Assembly (NCBI GenBank): GCA_039984715.1
Contig: JBDWUA010000006.1
Coordinates: 62,001-126,000 of the forward strand
Length of the DNA: 64,000 nucleotides
Origin: JABSSA01 sp039984715
GTDB lineage: Bacteria; Pseudomonadota; Alphaproteobacteria; Rhodobacterales; Rhodobacteraceae
Direction of reading: 5' to 3'
Under the pieces are notes generated by a model. The model had not been told where the DNA came from. It worked only from the letters and a program-made list of their open reading frames with translations, and searched no databases. Within the stretch, counting starts at the first letter, position 1. Each line of letters opens with the position of its first letter. Positions 41,579-50,404 of this stretch are shown in pieces. The position numbers and the translations under genes were made by a program.

Positions 41579-42058
41579 ATGTCTAGGGAATTGGACAAAA
41601 TCGATCTCAGAATCCTTAAAGAACTGGAAACTGATGGAAGATTATCCATTGTTGAACTGGCCACTCGTGTGAATCTGACGAACACGCCCTGTTCTGAACG
41701 CGTTAAACGGTTGGAGAAATCAGGCTATATCAGCGGGTATCGCGCGCTATTGAACAAGAACCAGTTGGGTTTTAGCCATCTGACAGTGGTTCAGGTGTCA
41801 TTGGCCGCGACAGGTGATAGTTCGCTTGACCAATTCAGTGATGCTGTCCACAGCATCCAAGAAGTCGAAAGCTGCATGTTGATCGCTGGGTCGTTTGATT
41901 ATTTGTTGATGGTGCGCACCCGTGACATTGCCCATTTTCGCAATATCCTAGGTGACAAGATCAACAAGCTTCCGGGCATTCATCAGACCAATTCCTTTGC
42001 TGTGATGGAAGTTGTCAAAGAAACCCAAAATTACAGTAGCGTTCAGGACATCGAATAA
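41579..42058 (+). CDS. Lrp/AsnC-family transcriptional regulator
   Basis: This 159-residue Lrp-type regulator has an N-terminal winged helix-turn-helix (LDKIDLRILKELETDGRLSI, then NTPCSERVKRLEKSGYI) and a C-terminal RAM domain (HSIQEVESCMLIAGSFDYLL, then LPGIHQTNSFAVMEVVK). It is divergent to the Usp-symporter pair and probably senses the amino acid that the symporter imports. A perfect inverted repeat ends at its start codon. Confidence 0.93.
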   Translation: MSRELDKIDLRILKELETDGRLSIVELATRVNLTNTPCSERVKRLEKSGYISGYRALLNKNQLGFSHLTVVQVSLAATGDSSLDQFSDAVHSIQEVESCMLIAGSFDYLLMVRTRDIAHFRNILGDKINKLPGIHQTNSFAVMEVVKETQNYSSVQDIE

Positions 42059-42183
42059 GTGCTAAAACCGTTGGCATCGCGATGCTAATGGAATTTGGCA
42101 TCACACGCGTCGACCAATGGTCAGTGGGTCGATCACCTGTCGAATATCCCAATCAATGTTAGACTCCGAGCAGCCAACAAACC

Positions 42184-44214
42184 CTAATAGGCGTTCATTG
42201 TCAGCAACTCATATTCCGCAACGTTGTCGTCATCCTGATTGGTTAACGTCACATGCCAGCGGACTTCGCCATACACATCTGTTCTGCGGGTTTTGTTTTT
42301 TACGGTCAGTCGAACTTTGATGCGGTCGCCCGCTGATACGGGTTTCATAAAGCGAAGATTGTCCAACCCGGTATTGGCCAGAACGGGGCCTTCGTTTGGT
42401 TCCACAAACAACCCGGCCGCAAAGGACAGCAACAAATACCCATGCGCCACCCGCCCCGGAAAGAACGGGTTTCGTTTCGCAGCCGCGTCATCCGTATGCG
42501 CGTAAAAGGTGTCGCCGGTGAATTCGGCGAAATGTTCGATATCGTCCAACGTGACTTTGCGGGACCGTGTGTGAAGCGTTTCGCCAATGCTCAGCTTATC
42601 AAAACTGCGCGTAAACGGATGTTTTGGCGCGGATGTCTCAGGCGCACCGTCGACCCAACTGCCGGAAATGGCGCTTAAAATCTCTGGGCTGCCCTGAACG
42701 GCAGTGCGTTGCATGTAATGCGTGACACCACGGATACCACCCAATTCCTCGCCACCACCTGCGCGCCCCGGTCCGCCATGCACCATATGAGGCAACGGCG
42801 CCCCATGGCCAGTCGCCTCACCCATTGAGGTCCGATTGTTGAAATATAATCGTCCGTGGAACGCAGCCGCACCAAGCGTCACGTCACGCGCCGTTTGCGC
42901 ATCATTTGTGATAACCGACGCGACAAGACTGCCCTGCCCTTTGTTCACCAAAGCAATTGCATGATCCAAATCGCGATACCCCATAAGGGTTGAAACGGGT
43001 CCAAATGCTTCGACTTCGTGAATGTATTTTGCGGTATCCGGGTCCGCGCAGTGCATCAGTATCGGCGGCAAAAACGCACCCTTTTCCCGGTCGCCCTCAA
43101 TAACTTCAAACGCGTCTGGATCGCCAAACACACAATCTGTTTCCTCGGATAAAATTGCGACTTTATCCAAAACATCCCCTTTTTGCGCATTTGACACCAG
43201 CGCCCCCATACGCACGCCCTTGACGCGGGGATCGCCAATGGTGACTCTGCTTAATCGGTTTGAAAGCGCTGTGATCAAGGCATCTGTATATTGCTCGGGC
43301 GCAATAATCCGACGAATGGCCGTGCATTTTTGCCCTGCTTTCACAGTCATCTCACGACTGACTTCTTTGACAAACAGATCAAATTCCGGTGTATCCGGTC
43401 CCGCATCAGGACCAAGGATAGACGCATTCAGACTGTCTTGTTCCGCGACAAACCGCACAGAGTTTTCCAGCAAATTCGGTGCAGATCGAAGCTTGAGCGC
43501 GGTTGCCGCAGAGCCCGTAAAGCTGACCACGTCTTGGCATCCCAGATGATCCAACATGTTGCCCAGGCCACCAGACACCAATTGCAATGCCCCGTCCGGC
43601 AACAGACCGCTGTTCAGCATCAATCGCACACATAGTTCTGTGACATAACAGGTGCTTGTCGCGGGTTTAACAATCGCGGGAACCCCCGCCAACAATGTCG
43701 GCGCAAGCTTTTCCAGCATACCCCACACCGGAAAGTTAAAGGCATTGATATGTACGGCCGCACCTAGAAGAGGTGTGCAAATATGTTGCCCAAGAAAGGT
43801 TCCATTGCGGCCAAGCTGTTCAATGTCACCGTCAACATAGACATGCCCATCCGGCATTTCGCGACGCCCTTTTGAGGCAAATACAAACATGGTTCCGATC
43901 CCGCCGTCGATATCGATCAAGTGGTCGGGTTGGGTTGCGCCTGTGTTGAATGACAAATCATACAATGACTGTTTGTGCTGGTCCAAATAGGTGGCAAGCG
44001 CCTTTAGCATTTTGGCGCGGTCATGAAATGTCATTGCGCGTAACGCTGGCCCGCCAACATCGCGCGCATGTGCAAGCATCGCGGTTACATCTAACGTGTC
44101 ATTCCCGGCTTCGGCTATGACTTCGCCTGTGATCGCACTTTTGATTGGCCGCGCACCTGGCCCCGGTTCAATCCACTGCCCTGCCAAATAACTTGAAACC
44201 TGTTGAATTTCCAT
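42184..44214 (-). CDS. paaZ: PaaZ, bifunctional ring-opening enzyme of phenylacetate catabolism
   Basis: This 676-residue fusion has an aldehyde dehydrogenase domain (residues 1 to about 520, with the nucleophile cysteine in GQKCTAIRRI and the INAFNFPVWGMLEKLAPTL segment) and a C-terminal MaoC-like hydratase domain (FTRSFDKLSIGETL, then FPGRVAHGYLLLSFAAGLF). In PaaZ the hydratase opens the oxepin-CoA ring and the dehydrogenase oxidises the semialdehyde. ATG 44214 is preceded by AGGA eight bases away; a GTG six bases earlier is too close to it. It is divergent from paaI-paaK. Confidence 0.93.
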   Translation of the reverse strand: MEIQQVSSYLAGQWIEPGPGARPIKSAITGEVIAEAGNDTLDVTAMLAHARDVGGPALRAMTFHDRAKMLKALATYLDQHKQSLYDLSFNTGATQPDHLIDIDGGIGTMFVFASKGRREMPDGHVYVDGDIEQLGRNGTFLGQHICTPLLGAAVHINAFNFPVWGMLEKLAPTLLAGVPAIVKPATSTCYVTELCVRLMLNSGLLPDGALQLVSGGLGNMLDHLGCQDVVSFTGSAATALKLRSAPNLLENSVRFVAEQDSLNASILGPDAGPDTPEFDLFVKEVSREMTVKAGQKCTAIRRIIAPEQYTDALITALSNRLSRVTIGDPRVKGVRMGALVSNAQKGDVLDKVAILSEETDCVFGDPDAFEVIEGDREKGAFLPPILMHCADPDTAKYIHEVEAFGPVSTLMGYRDLDHAIALVNKGQGSLVASVITNDAQTARDVTLGAAAFHGRLYFNNRTSMGEATGHGAPLPHMVHGGPGRAGGGEELGGIRGVTHYMQRTAVQGSPEILSAISGSWVDGAPETSAPKHPFTRSFDKLSIGETLHTRSRKVTLDDIEHFAEFTGDTFYAHTDDAAAKRNPFFPGRVAHGYLLLSFAAGLFVEPNEGPVLANTGLDNLRFMKPVSAGDRIKVRLTVKNKTRRTDVYGEVRWHVTLTNQDDDNVAEYELLTMNAY

Positions 44215-44252
44215 TTCCACGGTCCTGAATAATTTAGGCGATCAATTGATTG

Positions 44253-44266
44253 ACCAACCGGTCGGT
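44253..44266. promoter_or_regulatory. Palindromic site between paaZ and paaI (TetR operator candidate)
   Basis: ACCAACCGGTCGGT is a 12-of-14 inverted repeat centred on CCGG in the short divergent region. Its ACCnACCGGTnGGT shape fits operators of TetR-type regulators, and a TetR gene lies two genes downstream of paaI. Binding here would repress both directions. Confidence 0.55.
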
Positions 44267-44307
44267 TAATGTAAGATTAATTTGAGATGACTGGCAAGGT
44301 TGAATTT

Positions 44308-44751
44308 ATGACCCTTAATGCAAAGCAACGCGCACAACGCAGCGCTCAAGCCATGTGGGACAATGACAATGCGTCACCATGGTTCGGGATGGAGCTAACA
44401 AATGTCGATGAGGGTCAGGCGGAAATGACGCTGACCGTCACGCAGAACCACACCAATGGTCACGGCATCTGCCACGGGGGTGTCACCTTTGCCCTTGCCG
44501 ACAGTACATTTGCTTTTGCCTGCAACAGCCGCAATCAAAATACTGTCGCGCAACATAATATGGTCAGTTACATCGCCCCTGCGCGCCTCGGAGATCAATT
44601 GACGGCGCGCGCGACAGAGGTGTCATTGCAAGGTCGCACCGGCATTTATGACGTCACGGTCACCAATCAGGACGCAGTTACCATTGCTGAATTTCGCGGA
44701 GTATCTCGCGCAATCAAAGGTCAACTATTTGACGAAACCGACGAAGCTTAA
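44308..44751 (+). CDS. paaI: PaaI-type hydroxyphenylacetyl-CoA thioesterase
   Basis: This 147-residue hot-dog-fold thioesterase has the PaaI motif HGICHGGVTFALADSTFAFA and the end QGRTGIYDVTVTNQDAVTIA-like strand. PaaI hydrolyses stalled ring-hydroxylated CoA intermediates and protects the pathway from dead ends. I prefer ATG 44308 (AAGGTTG in front) over ATG 44287. It overlaps no neighbour and leads directly into paaK. Confidence 0.88.
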   Translation: MTLNAKQRAQRSAQAMWDNDNASPWFGMELTNVDEGQAEMTLTVTQNHTNGHGICHGGVTFALADSTFAFACNSRNQNTVAQHNMVSYIAPARLGDQLTARATEVSLQGRTGIYDVTVTNQDAVTIAEFRGVSRAIKGQLFDETDEA

Positions 44752-44760
44752 GAGGACAAT

Positions 44761-46071
44761 ATGAAGGATCTCAGCCCCAAACCATCAGATCTGGACCCGA
44801 TTGAAACGGCCTCTGTCGACGAAATACGGGCCTTACAACTGAAACGTTTGAAATGGTCGCTTAATCACGCTTATGAAAATGTCCCCTTGTACCGCGAACG
44901 GTTTGACGCGGCAGGCGTGCATCCCGACGATGTGCAAGACCTAAGCGATCTGGCGCGATTTCCGTTCACATACAAAGACGATCTGCGAAACAACTATCCT
45001 TTCGGGCTTTTCGCAGTCCCGCGCGAAGACATTGTCCGCATCCATGCGTCCTCGGGAACCACGGGGAAACCAACAGTAGTTGGATATACGCAAGGCGACA
45101 TTGATATGTGGGCTGATATGGTGGCCCGATCCTTGCGCGCATCCGGTTTGCGACGCGGAAACATTGTGCATTGCGCTTATGGCTACGGGCTGTTCACAGG
45201 CGGGCTTGGTGCGCATTACGGCATTGAACGGCTGGGCGCGACGGTCATCCCTATGGGGGGTGGTCAAACGGAAAAGCAGATCGGGTTGATCACAGATTTC
45301 AAGCCAGACGGCATCATGGTCACACCGTCTTATATGCTGAACATTCTAGAAGCCTATCAAAAGATGGGGCGCGATCCGCGTGACAGTTCATTGTCTGTTG
45401 GTGTTTTTGGGGCGGAACCTTGGACGGATGCAATGCGCCGCGAAATCGAAGAGGCCTTTGATATGCATGCCGTTGATATTTACGGTCTGTCCGAAATTCT
45501 TGGCCCCGGTGTTGCCAATGAATGTGTCGAAACCAAAGACGGGTTGCATGTGTGGGAAGATCATTTCTTTCCCGAGGTGATCAATCCTGAAACCGGTGAT
45601 GTTGTCGAAGATGGCGAGATGGGCGAATTGGTCTTTACCACCTTGACCAAAGAAGGATTGCCAATGGTCCGCTATCGCACACGGGATTTGACTCGGCTGA
45701 TGCCCGGAACGGCAAGGACCATGCGGCGGATGGAAAAGATCACAGGCCGGTCTGATGATATGATCATTTTGCGCGGTGTGAATGTCTTTCCCACACAAAT
45801 CGAAGAACAGGTATTGGCGACAGATGGCTTGGCCAACCACTTTCAAATCGAACTGTCCAAACCCGAACGCTTGGACATCATGCGCGTGCATGTGGAATGT
45901 TTGCCCAATGCTGCGGACGAAACAGCGCGGGCTGCGGCGGCCAGTGCATTGACCAAACGGATTAAGGATATTGTCGGCGTCTCAACGCGCGTGGATGTGG
46001 GATCGCCCGGCACCGTTGAGCGTTCGCAAGGCAAAGCGCGCCGTGTCATCGACAACCGCCCGAAGGCTTAA
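44761..46071 (+). CDS. paaK: PaaK, phenylacetate-CoA ligase
   Basis: This 436-residue AMP-forming ligase activates phenylacetate to phenylacetyl-CoA, the entry step of the pathway. It has the phosphate loop HASSGTTGKPTVVGYTQGD, the A5-type motif DIYGLSEILGPGVANE and the C-terminal RSDDMIILRGVNVFPTQIEE that is diagnostic for PaaK. AGAGGACAAT precedes the ATG. It follows paaI by nine bases and is followed by a TetR gene within three bases, so the three are co-transcribed. Confidence 0.95.
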   Translation: MKDLSPKPSDLDPIETASVDEIRALQLKRLKWSLNHAYENVPLYRERFDAAGVHPDDVQDLSDLARFPFTYKDDLRNNYPFGLFAVPREDIVRIHASSGTTGKPTVVGYTQGDIDMWADMVARSLRASGLRRGNIVHCAYGYGLFTGGLGAHYGIERLGATVIPMGGGQTEKQIGLITDFKPDGIMVTPSYMLNILEAYQKMGRDPRDSSLSVGVFGAEPWTDAMRREIEEAFDMHAVDIYGLSEILGPGVANECVETKDGLHVWEDHFFPEVINPETGDVVEDGEMGELVFTTLTKEGLPMVRYRTRDLTRLMPGTARTMRRMEKITGRSDDMIILRGVNVFPTQIEEQVLATDGLANHFQIELSKPERLDIMRVHVECLPNAADETARAAAASALTKRIKDIVGVSTRVDVGSPGTVERSQGKARRVIDNRPKA

Positions 46072-46074
46072 CCC

Positions 46075-46671
46075 ATGGCGCGCACCATTGCCAAAGACCA
46101 TGCGGATAAACGTAGACAAATCAGGTCATGCGCCGCGCGATTATTTGCAGAACAGGGTTTTGACGGCGCGTCGATGAATTCAGTGGCGAAGGCCTGTGGC
46201 GTGTCAAAGGCCAATATCTATCACTACTATGACAGCAAAACCGCGCTGTTATTTGATCTGCTAGACAACCATCTGCGCGACCTGCGCGATACGGTTTTTC
46301 AATCCACAAACGCCGATAACCACCCCGAAGACCAACTGCGCGATACGATCTCGGCAGTATTGTCAGCCTATGAAGGTGCCGACAACGAACACAAGATCCA
46401 ACTTAGCGCCATGTCCAGCTTGCCCAAGGACCTGCAAAACACATTGCAGGGATACCAACGTGAAATGGTGGCCGCATTGTCGTCCATCCTGTTCGCGTTG
46501 GCGCCTGACGTTTTTTACAAAAATCCAAGCAAGCTGAGGGCTACGACAATGTCTGTCTTCGGCATGTTGAATTGGCATTACATGTGGAACGCTCAAGCCA
46601 CCCCTTCAGAACGCGAAGCTTATGCCACGTTGGTCAGCAATCTAACGCTTTCGGGATTGAACGGAATTTAA
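46075..46671 (+). CDS. paaR: TetR-family regulator of the paa genes (PaaR-like)
   Basis: This 198-residue TetR-type regulator has its helix-turn-helix at residues 10-55 (RSCAARLFAEQGFDGASMNS, then CGVSKANIYHYYDSKTALLF) and an effector domain behind it. TetR-type PaaR regulators respond to phenylacetyl-CoA in several proteobacteria and lie with the paa genes. Position directly after paaK, and a palindrome in the paaZ/paaI gap, support this role. The symbol is based on context and not on a specific motif. Confidence 0.82.
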   Translation: MARTIAKDHADKRRQIRSCAARLFAEQGFDGASMNSVAKACGVSKANIYHYYDSKTALLFDLLDNHLRDLRDTVFQSTNADNHPEDQLRDTISAVLSAYEGADNEHKIQLSAMSSLPKDLQNTLQGYQREMVAALSSILFALAPDVFYKNPSKLRATTMSVFGMLNWHYMWNAQATPSEREAYATLVSNLTLSGLNGI

Positions 46672-46675
46672 GGCG

Positions 46676-47749
46676 TTACTGGTCGTAATCGATCACCAAC
46701 ACATCCGAAATCGGATAGGATTGGCACGACAAGACATAGCCTTTGGCGACTTCGTCATCTTCCAACGCGTGGTTCGCCGCCATTTCGACCTGACCTTCCA
46801 AAACACGACATCGACAGGTCGAACACACCCCGGCCTTGCATGCGAATGGCGCATCGATATCTTGGGCGCGCACCGCATCCAGAACGCTTGTGTTTTGATC
46901 CATTTGCAGTTTTCGCGTGGCACCATCCAACGTAACAGACACCTCCGTTGCGCTCGTGCTTTCGCTGGCCGACTTGGAAACCGCCTTGCGCGTTAATCGC
47001 CCCGGCTGGCCGCTTGCAAACAGTTCGAACTTAATCTGGTCGTCGTTCAATCCGTGTGCGCGTAACGCACTGGCTATGCCCAACATCATTGGTTCCGGCC
47101 CGCAAATAAACGCAGTGTCGACGACCTGCACATCAATCCAGCGCCGAAACAGGTCGCCGCATTTTTCTTCGGTTACACGCCCAGTGAACAGATCAATTTC
47201 TTGCGTGTCTGTTTCGAGGACATGTATGACGTTAAATCGTTGCAAATAGGTGTTTTTCAGATCTTCGATTTCGTCCCGGAACATGATCGAATTCACGCCG
47301 CGGTTCGCATAGACAAGGGTAAACTGTGCCCCCGGTTCGCGCGCCAATGTTGTGCGCAAAATTGACAGGATAGGCGTGATCCCCGAACCGCCAGCAAAGC
47401 AAAGATACGTCTTGCGTGCATCAGGTTCGATTGCAGTGTGGAACGCCCCCATCGGTTGCATGGCCTGCAATGTATCGCCTGCGGAAATGTTTTCGTTTGC
47501 CCAAGTTGAAAACGCGCCGCCCTCCACGCGTTTTATTCCAACCTGCAAAACCCCATCATCCTTGCCCGCACATATCGAATAAGAACGTCGGATTTCTTCA
47601 CCCTCAAAATCCTTTTTGAAGGTAAGATACTGGCCTTGCGTAAAATCAAAAGCATCCCCCGCATCGGTCGACGGCTTCAACGTCAACACAACTGCATCGC
47701 GGATGGTCTTGTGAACATCTGTAACGGTCAGCTCATGAAATCGTGCCAT
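46676..47749 (-). CDS. paaE: PaaE, reductase of the phenylacetyl-CoA epoxidase
   Basis: This 357-residue ferredoxin-reductase-type electron donor of the multicomponent epoxidase has an FAD domain (RRSYSICAGKDDGVLQVGIK), an NAD(P) domain (LCFAGGSGITPILSILRTTL) and a C-terminal plant-type 2Fe-2S domain (CKAGVCSTCRCRVLEG and a later CQS). I chose ATG 47749, with GGGGCGGGC in front; the frame upstream adds 33 residues without a good signal. It is the last gene of paaJABCDE and is convergent with the TetR gene. Confidence 0.93.
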   Translation of the reverse strand: MARFHELTVTDVHKTIRDAVVLTLKPSTDAGDAFDFTQGQYLTFKKDFEGEEIRRSYSICAGKDDGVLQVGIKRVEGGAFSTWANENISAGDTLQAMQPMGAFHTAIEPDARKTYLCFAGGSGITPILSILRTTLAREPGAQFTLVYANRGVNSIMFRDEIEDLKNTYLQRFNVIHVLETDTQEIDLFTGRVTEEKCGDLFRRWIDVQVVDTAFICGPEPMMLGIASALRAHGLNDDQIKFELFASGQPGRLTRKAVSKSASESTSATEVSVTLDGATRKLQMDQNTSVLDAVRAQDIDAPFACKAGVCSTCRCRVLEGQVEMAANHALEDDEVAKGYVLSCQSYPISDVLVIDYDQ

Positions 47750-47759
47750 TGCCCGCCCC

Positions 47760-48218
47760 TTAAATACATTTGAAGTAATCGAACGGTTCCAGACAGCTGT
47801 CGCATCGCCAATGCGCTTTGCAGGGTGTTGACCCAAATTGGCTGACACGCGTCAATGCCTTGGACCCACATTGTGGACAGCGTTCCGGCCCCCCTGCTTG
47901 GGACGGTGGTGCAATTCCGTATTCCTCAAGCTTGGCGCGTCCGTTGTCACTAAGCCAATCGGTTGTCCAAGCGGGTGCGATACGCCGTTCCAAAACCAGT
48001 TGCTCCACGCCGTTCGCACGCAAAGCGGTTTCGATGTCCAATTCGATCATGCGCGTTGCAGGACAGCCCGAATAGGTTGGCGTAACGGCCACATGCAATG
48101 TGTCACCTTTCCACTCAACCCCACGTACGATCCCGAGATCGACGATGGATATAACCGGAATCTCTGGGTCAGGCACGGCGTCTAACCAATCCCAAACTTG
48201 TTCAATTGAGGTTTTCAT
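47760..48218 (-). CDS. paaD: PaaD, epoxidase accessory (Fe-S assembly-type) protein
   Basis: This 152-residue protein begins with a DUF59/SufT-like domain (VWDWLDAVPDPEIPVISIVD, then TYSGCPATRMIELDI) and ends with a cysteine-rich part (RCPQCGSKALTRVSQFGS, then WRCDSCLEPFDYFKC). PaaD is needed to mature the epoxidase, probably by Fe-S insertion. The ATG at 48218 is the likely start; upstream ATGs overlap the paaC stop and one could be used instead. Confidence 0.92.
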   Translation of the reverse strand: MKTSIEQVWDWLDAVPDPEIPVISIVDLGIVRGVEWKGDTLHVAVTPTYSGCPATRMIELDIETALRANGVEQLVLERRIAPAWTTDWLSDNGRAKLEEYGIAPPSQAGGPERCPQCGSKALTRVSQFGSTPCKAHWRCDSCLEPFDYFKCI

Positions 48219-48229
48219 CGCCCAGCCCA

Positions 48230-48991
48230 TTACCATTTCGAATTCGGATATGCGCGTTGCAGCCATTGCATGGTTGCCAGCAAATGACCCAAATGTTCCG
48301 TATGCTGGCGACCCGTTTTTCCGCCTTTATGCGCAAAGTCCTTGTCAGGCCGGGTCAAGGTTGCTTGATCCAAAACCCGTTCGACCAAGATGTCGTATTC
48401 GGCGCGCATACTCGCGGGGTCAGGCGCGATGCCGGCTTTAAACAACACCGCGTCGACCTCATCACCTACAAACATCTCGTTCGCAAAAGGCCACAGGTAT
48501 TCAAGAGCTTGGGACATTCTCTTGTGACTTTCCGCCGACCCGTCACCCAAAGCGACAACCGTCTCAGCCGACCGTTCCAGATGATAGGCGACTTCTTTGC
48601 TGGCTTTGGCTGCAATACCGGCAATGCGCGTGTCCGTGCTGGTGATCAAATGGCCCAACTGAACAGAATGCCACGCATCAAACAAAAACTGACGCATCAG
48701 AGTCTGGCCAAAGTCGCCATTTGGCATTTCGGTCAACAACAGGTTTCGAAAATCCCAAACATCCCGCAAAAAGGCCAGCTGATCCGCATCGCGCCCTTGG
48801 CCTTCGATGTCTGCGGCGAGGCCCAACCACATCTGCGTTTGACCGATCAGATCAAGCGCTGTGTTGGCCAAGGCGATGTCTTCTTCCAAGACGGGCGCAA
48901 CTCCGCACCATTCAGAAACACGATGTCCTAAAATCAACGTGCTGTCGCCCATGCGCAGCAGAAATTGAAACAACGCCTCGTCTTGTGTCAT
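48230..48991 (-). CDS. paaC: PaaC, epoxidase structural subunit
   Basis: This 253-residue ferritin-like subunit stabilises PaaA in the phenylacetyl-CoA epoxidase. Helical family segments are LRMGDSTLILGHRVSEWCGV, then ALDLIGQTQMWLGLAADIEG, then KASKEVAYHLERSAETVVAL. It lacks the iron-ligand set of PaaA, as expected. Its start touches the paaB stop (one shared base), and it leads into paaD. Confidence 0.94.
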   Translation of the reverse strand: MTQDEALFQFLLRMGDSTLILGHRVSEWCGVAPVLEEDIALANTALDLIGQTQMWLGLAADIEGQGRDADQLAFLRDVWDFRNLLLTEMPNGDFGQTLMRQFLFDAWHSVQLGHLITSTDTRIAGIAAKASKEVAYHLERSAETVVALGDGSAESHKRMSQALEYLWPFANEMFVGDEVDAVLFKAGIAPDPASMRAEYDILVERVLDQATLTRPDKDFAHKGGKTGRQHTEHLGHLLATMQWLQRAYPNSKW

Positions 48992-49275
48992 TACATATGC
49001 CCCACTTCGTCGGGGATGTCGTAAAACGTTGGGTGCCGATAGATTTTGGATTCGCTTGGTTCGAACATCGGACCTTTGTCTGACGGGCTGGATGCGGCGA
49101 TATGCTGGGCTTGCACCACCCAGATGCTTACCCCTTCGTTGCGGCGGGTGTATACATCGCGCGCAGCAAGAATGGCCGCCGATTCATCTGCCGCATGCAA
49201 CGATCCGACGTGGCGATGGCTCATCCCGTGCTGACCGCGAATGAAAACTTCAAACAGAGGTAATTCTTGGCTCAT
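48991..49275 (-). CDS. paaB: PaaB, epoxidase small subunit
   Basis: This 94-residue small subunit of the phenylacetyl-CoA epoxidase begins PLFEVFIRGQHGMSHRHVGS and ends YRHPTFYDIPDEVGHM, both typical of PaaB. It links PaaAC heterodimers into the larger complex. A spacer of 123 bases separates it from paaA upstream, which is longer than other gaps in the operon but shows no obvious terminator. Confidence 0.95.
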   Translation of the reverse strand: MSQELPLFEVFIRGQHGMSHRHVGSLHAADESAAILAARDVYTRRNEGVSIWVVQAQHIAASSPSDKGPMFEPSESKIYRHPTFYDIPDEVGHM

Positions 49276-49398
49276 AACACTGTTCCTTTGTTGCGAAACG
49301 TTAGGGATTTCAATTCAGGCACCTTTGGCATCAAGGCTTTGGGTCCAAACAGGTCTTTCAGGGCCAATCGTCAAACGGCACATGGACAAACACTGGCG

Positions 49399-50391
49399 TT
49401 ATTCTGCTGCGACTTTGCGCGCACGTTTCTTTTCGGCATGGGCCATCATGCCTTCACGCACCCACGCATTGTCGTCCCACGCCTTCTGACGCGCTGTCAT
49501 CCGTTCTGTGTTGCAAGGTCCGTTGCCCGCCAACACGTCATAAAATTCCTGCCAATCCGGTTCTGAAAAATCATACCCGCCCTTGTCGTCGTTCCATTTC
49601 AGGTCCGGATCGGGCACGGTCAGCCCCAAGAATTCAGCCTGCGGGACAGTCGTATCCACGAATTTCTGACGCAGTTCGTCGTTTGAATTCATCTTGATCT
49701 TCCACGCCATAGATTGCGCGGAATGAACAGAATTTGCGTCCGAGGGACCAAACATCATTAAGCTGGGGTACCAAAACCGGTTCAGGGCGTCCTGAGCCAT
49801 TTTATGCTGTGCCTCTGACCCCTTGGCCATCTTCATCATGATGTCAAAGCCTTGGCGTTGATGGAACGATTCCTCTTTGCAAATGCGCACCATCGCACGG
49901 GCATACGGACCATAGGATGTGCGTTGCAGCGGGACTTGGTTCATAATCGCCGCCCCATCCACCAGCCAACCGACAGCGCCCATATCGGCCCATGTCAACG
50001 TTGGATAATTGAAAATGGACGAATATTTCATCCGCCCGTCTAACAGCATCTGGGTCATTTCGTCCCGGCTGACACCCAATGTTTCAGCTGCGCAATACAG
50101 ATACAGCCCGTGCCCCGCCTCATCTTGTACTTTGGCCAAAAGGATGGCCTTGCGTTCAAGGGTTGGGGCGCGTGTGATCCAATTCCCTTCTGGCAGCTGA
50201 CCCACAATTTCGGAATGTGCGTGCTGGCCAATCTGTCGGATCAGGTTTTTGCGATATCCGTCAGGCATCCAATCACGGGGTTCGATCTTAATGTCTGCAT
50301 CGACCTTGTCCTGAAAATTTCGTTCGTCCTCGGACATCTCGTCGCGCGATTTGACACCTTTGCCTGTCGACTTGATCATTTGAGCGTACAT
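49399..50391 (-). CDS. paaA: PaaA, catalytic subunit of phenylacetyl-CoA epoxidase
   Basis: This 330-residue di-iron subunit performs ring 1,2-epoxidation of phenylacetyl-CoA. Iron-ligand helices appear as KVQDEAGHGLYLY and ICKEESFHQRQGFD. The start at 50391 follows GGAGAA closely and gives the normal size; the open frame extends 57 residues upstream, which I reject. It follows the thiolase gene by 13 bases. Confidence 0.95.
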   Translation of the reverse strand: MYAQMIKSTGKGVKSRDEMSEDERNFQDKVDADIKIEPRDWMPDGYRKNLIRQIGQHAHSEIVGQLPEGNWITRAPTLERKAILLAKVQDEAGHGLYLYCAAETLGVSRDEMTQMLLDGRMKYSSIFNYPTLTWADMGAVGWLVDGAAIMNQVPLQRTSYGPYARAMVRICKEESFHQRQGFDIMMKMAKGSEAQHKMAQDALNRFWYPSLMMFGPSDANSVHSAQSMAWKIKMNSNDELRQKFVDTTVPQAEFLGLTVPDPDLKWNDDKGGYDFSEPDWQEFYDVLAGNGPCNTERMTARQKAWDDNAWVREGMMAHAEKKRARKVAAE

Positions 50392-50404
50392 AAGATGTTC
50401 TCCT

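Noticed and set aside
42074..42085. 12-base palindrome GCATCGCGATGC after the Lrp gene
   Set aside because: It has no loop, so it is a poor terminator, and no regulated gene starts nearby; chance is the simplest explanation.
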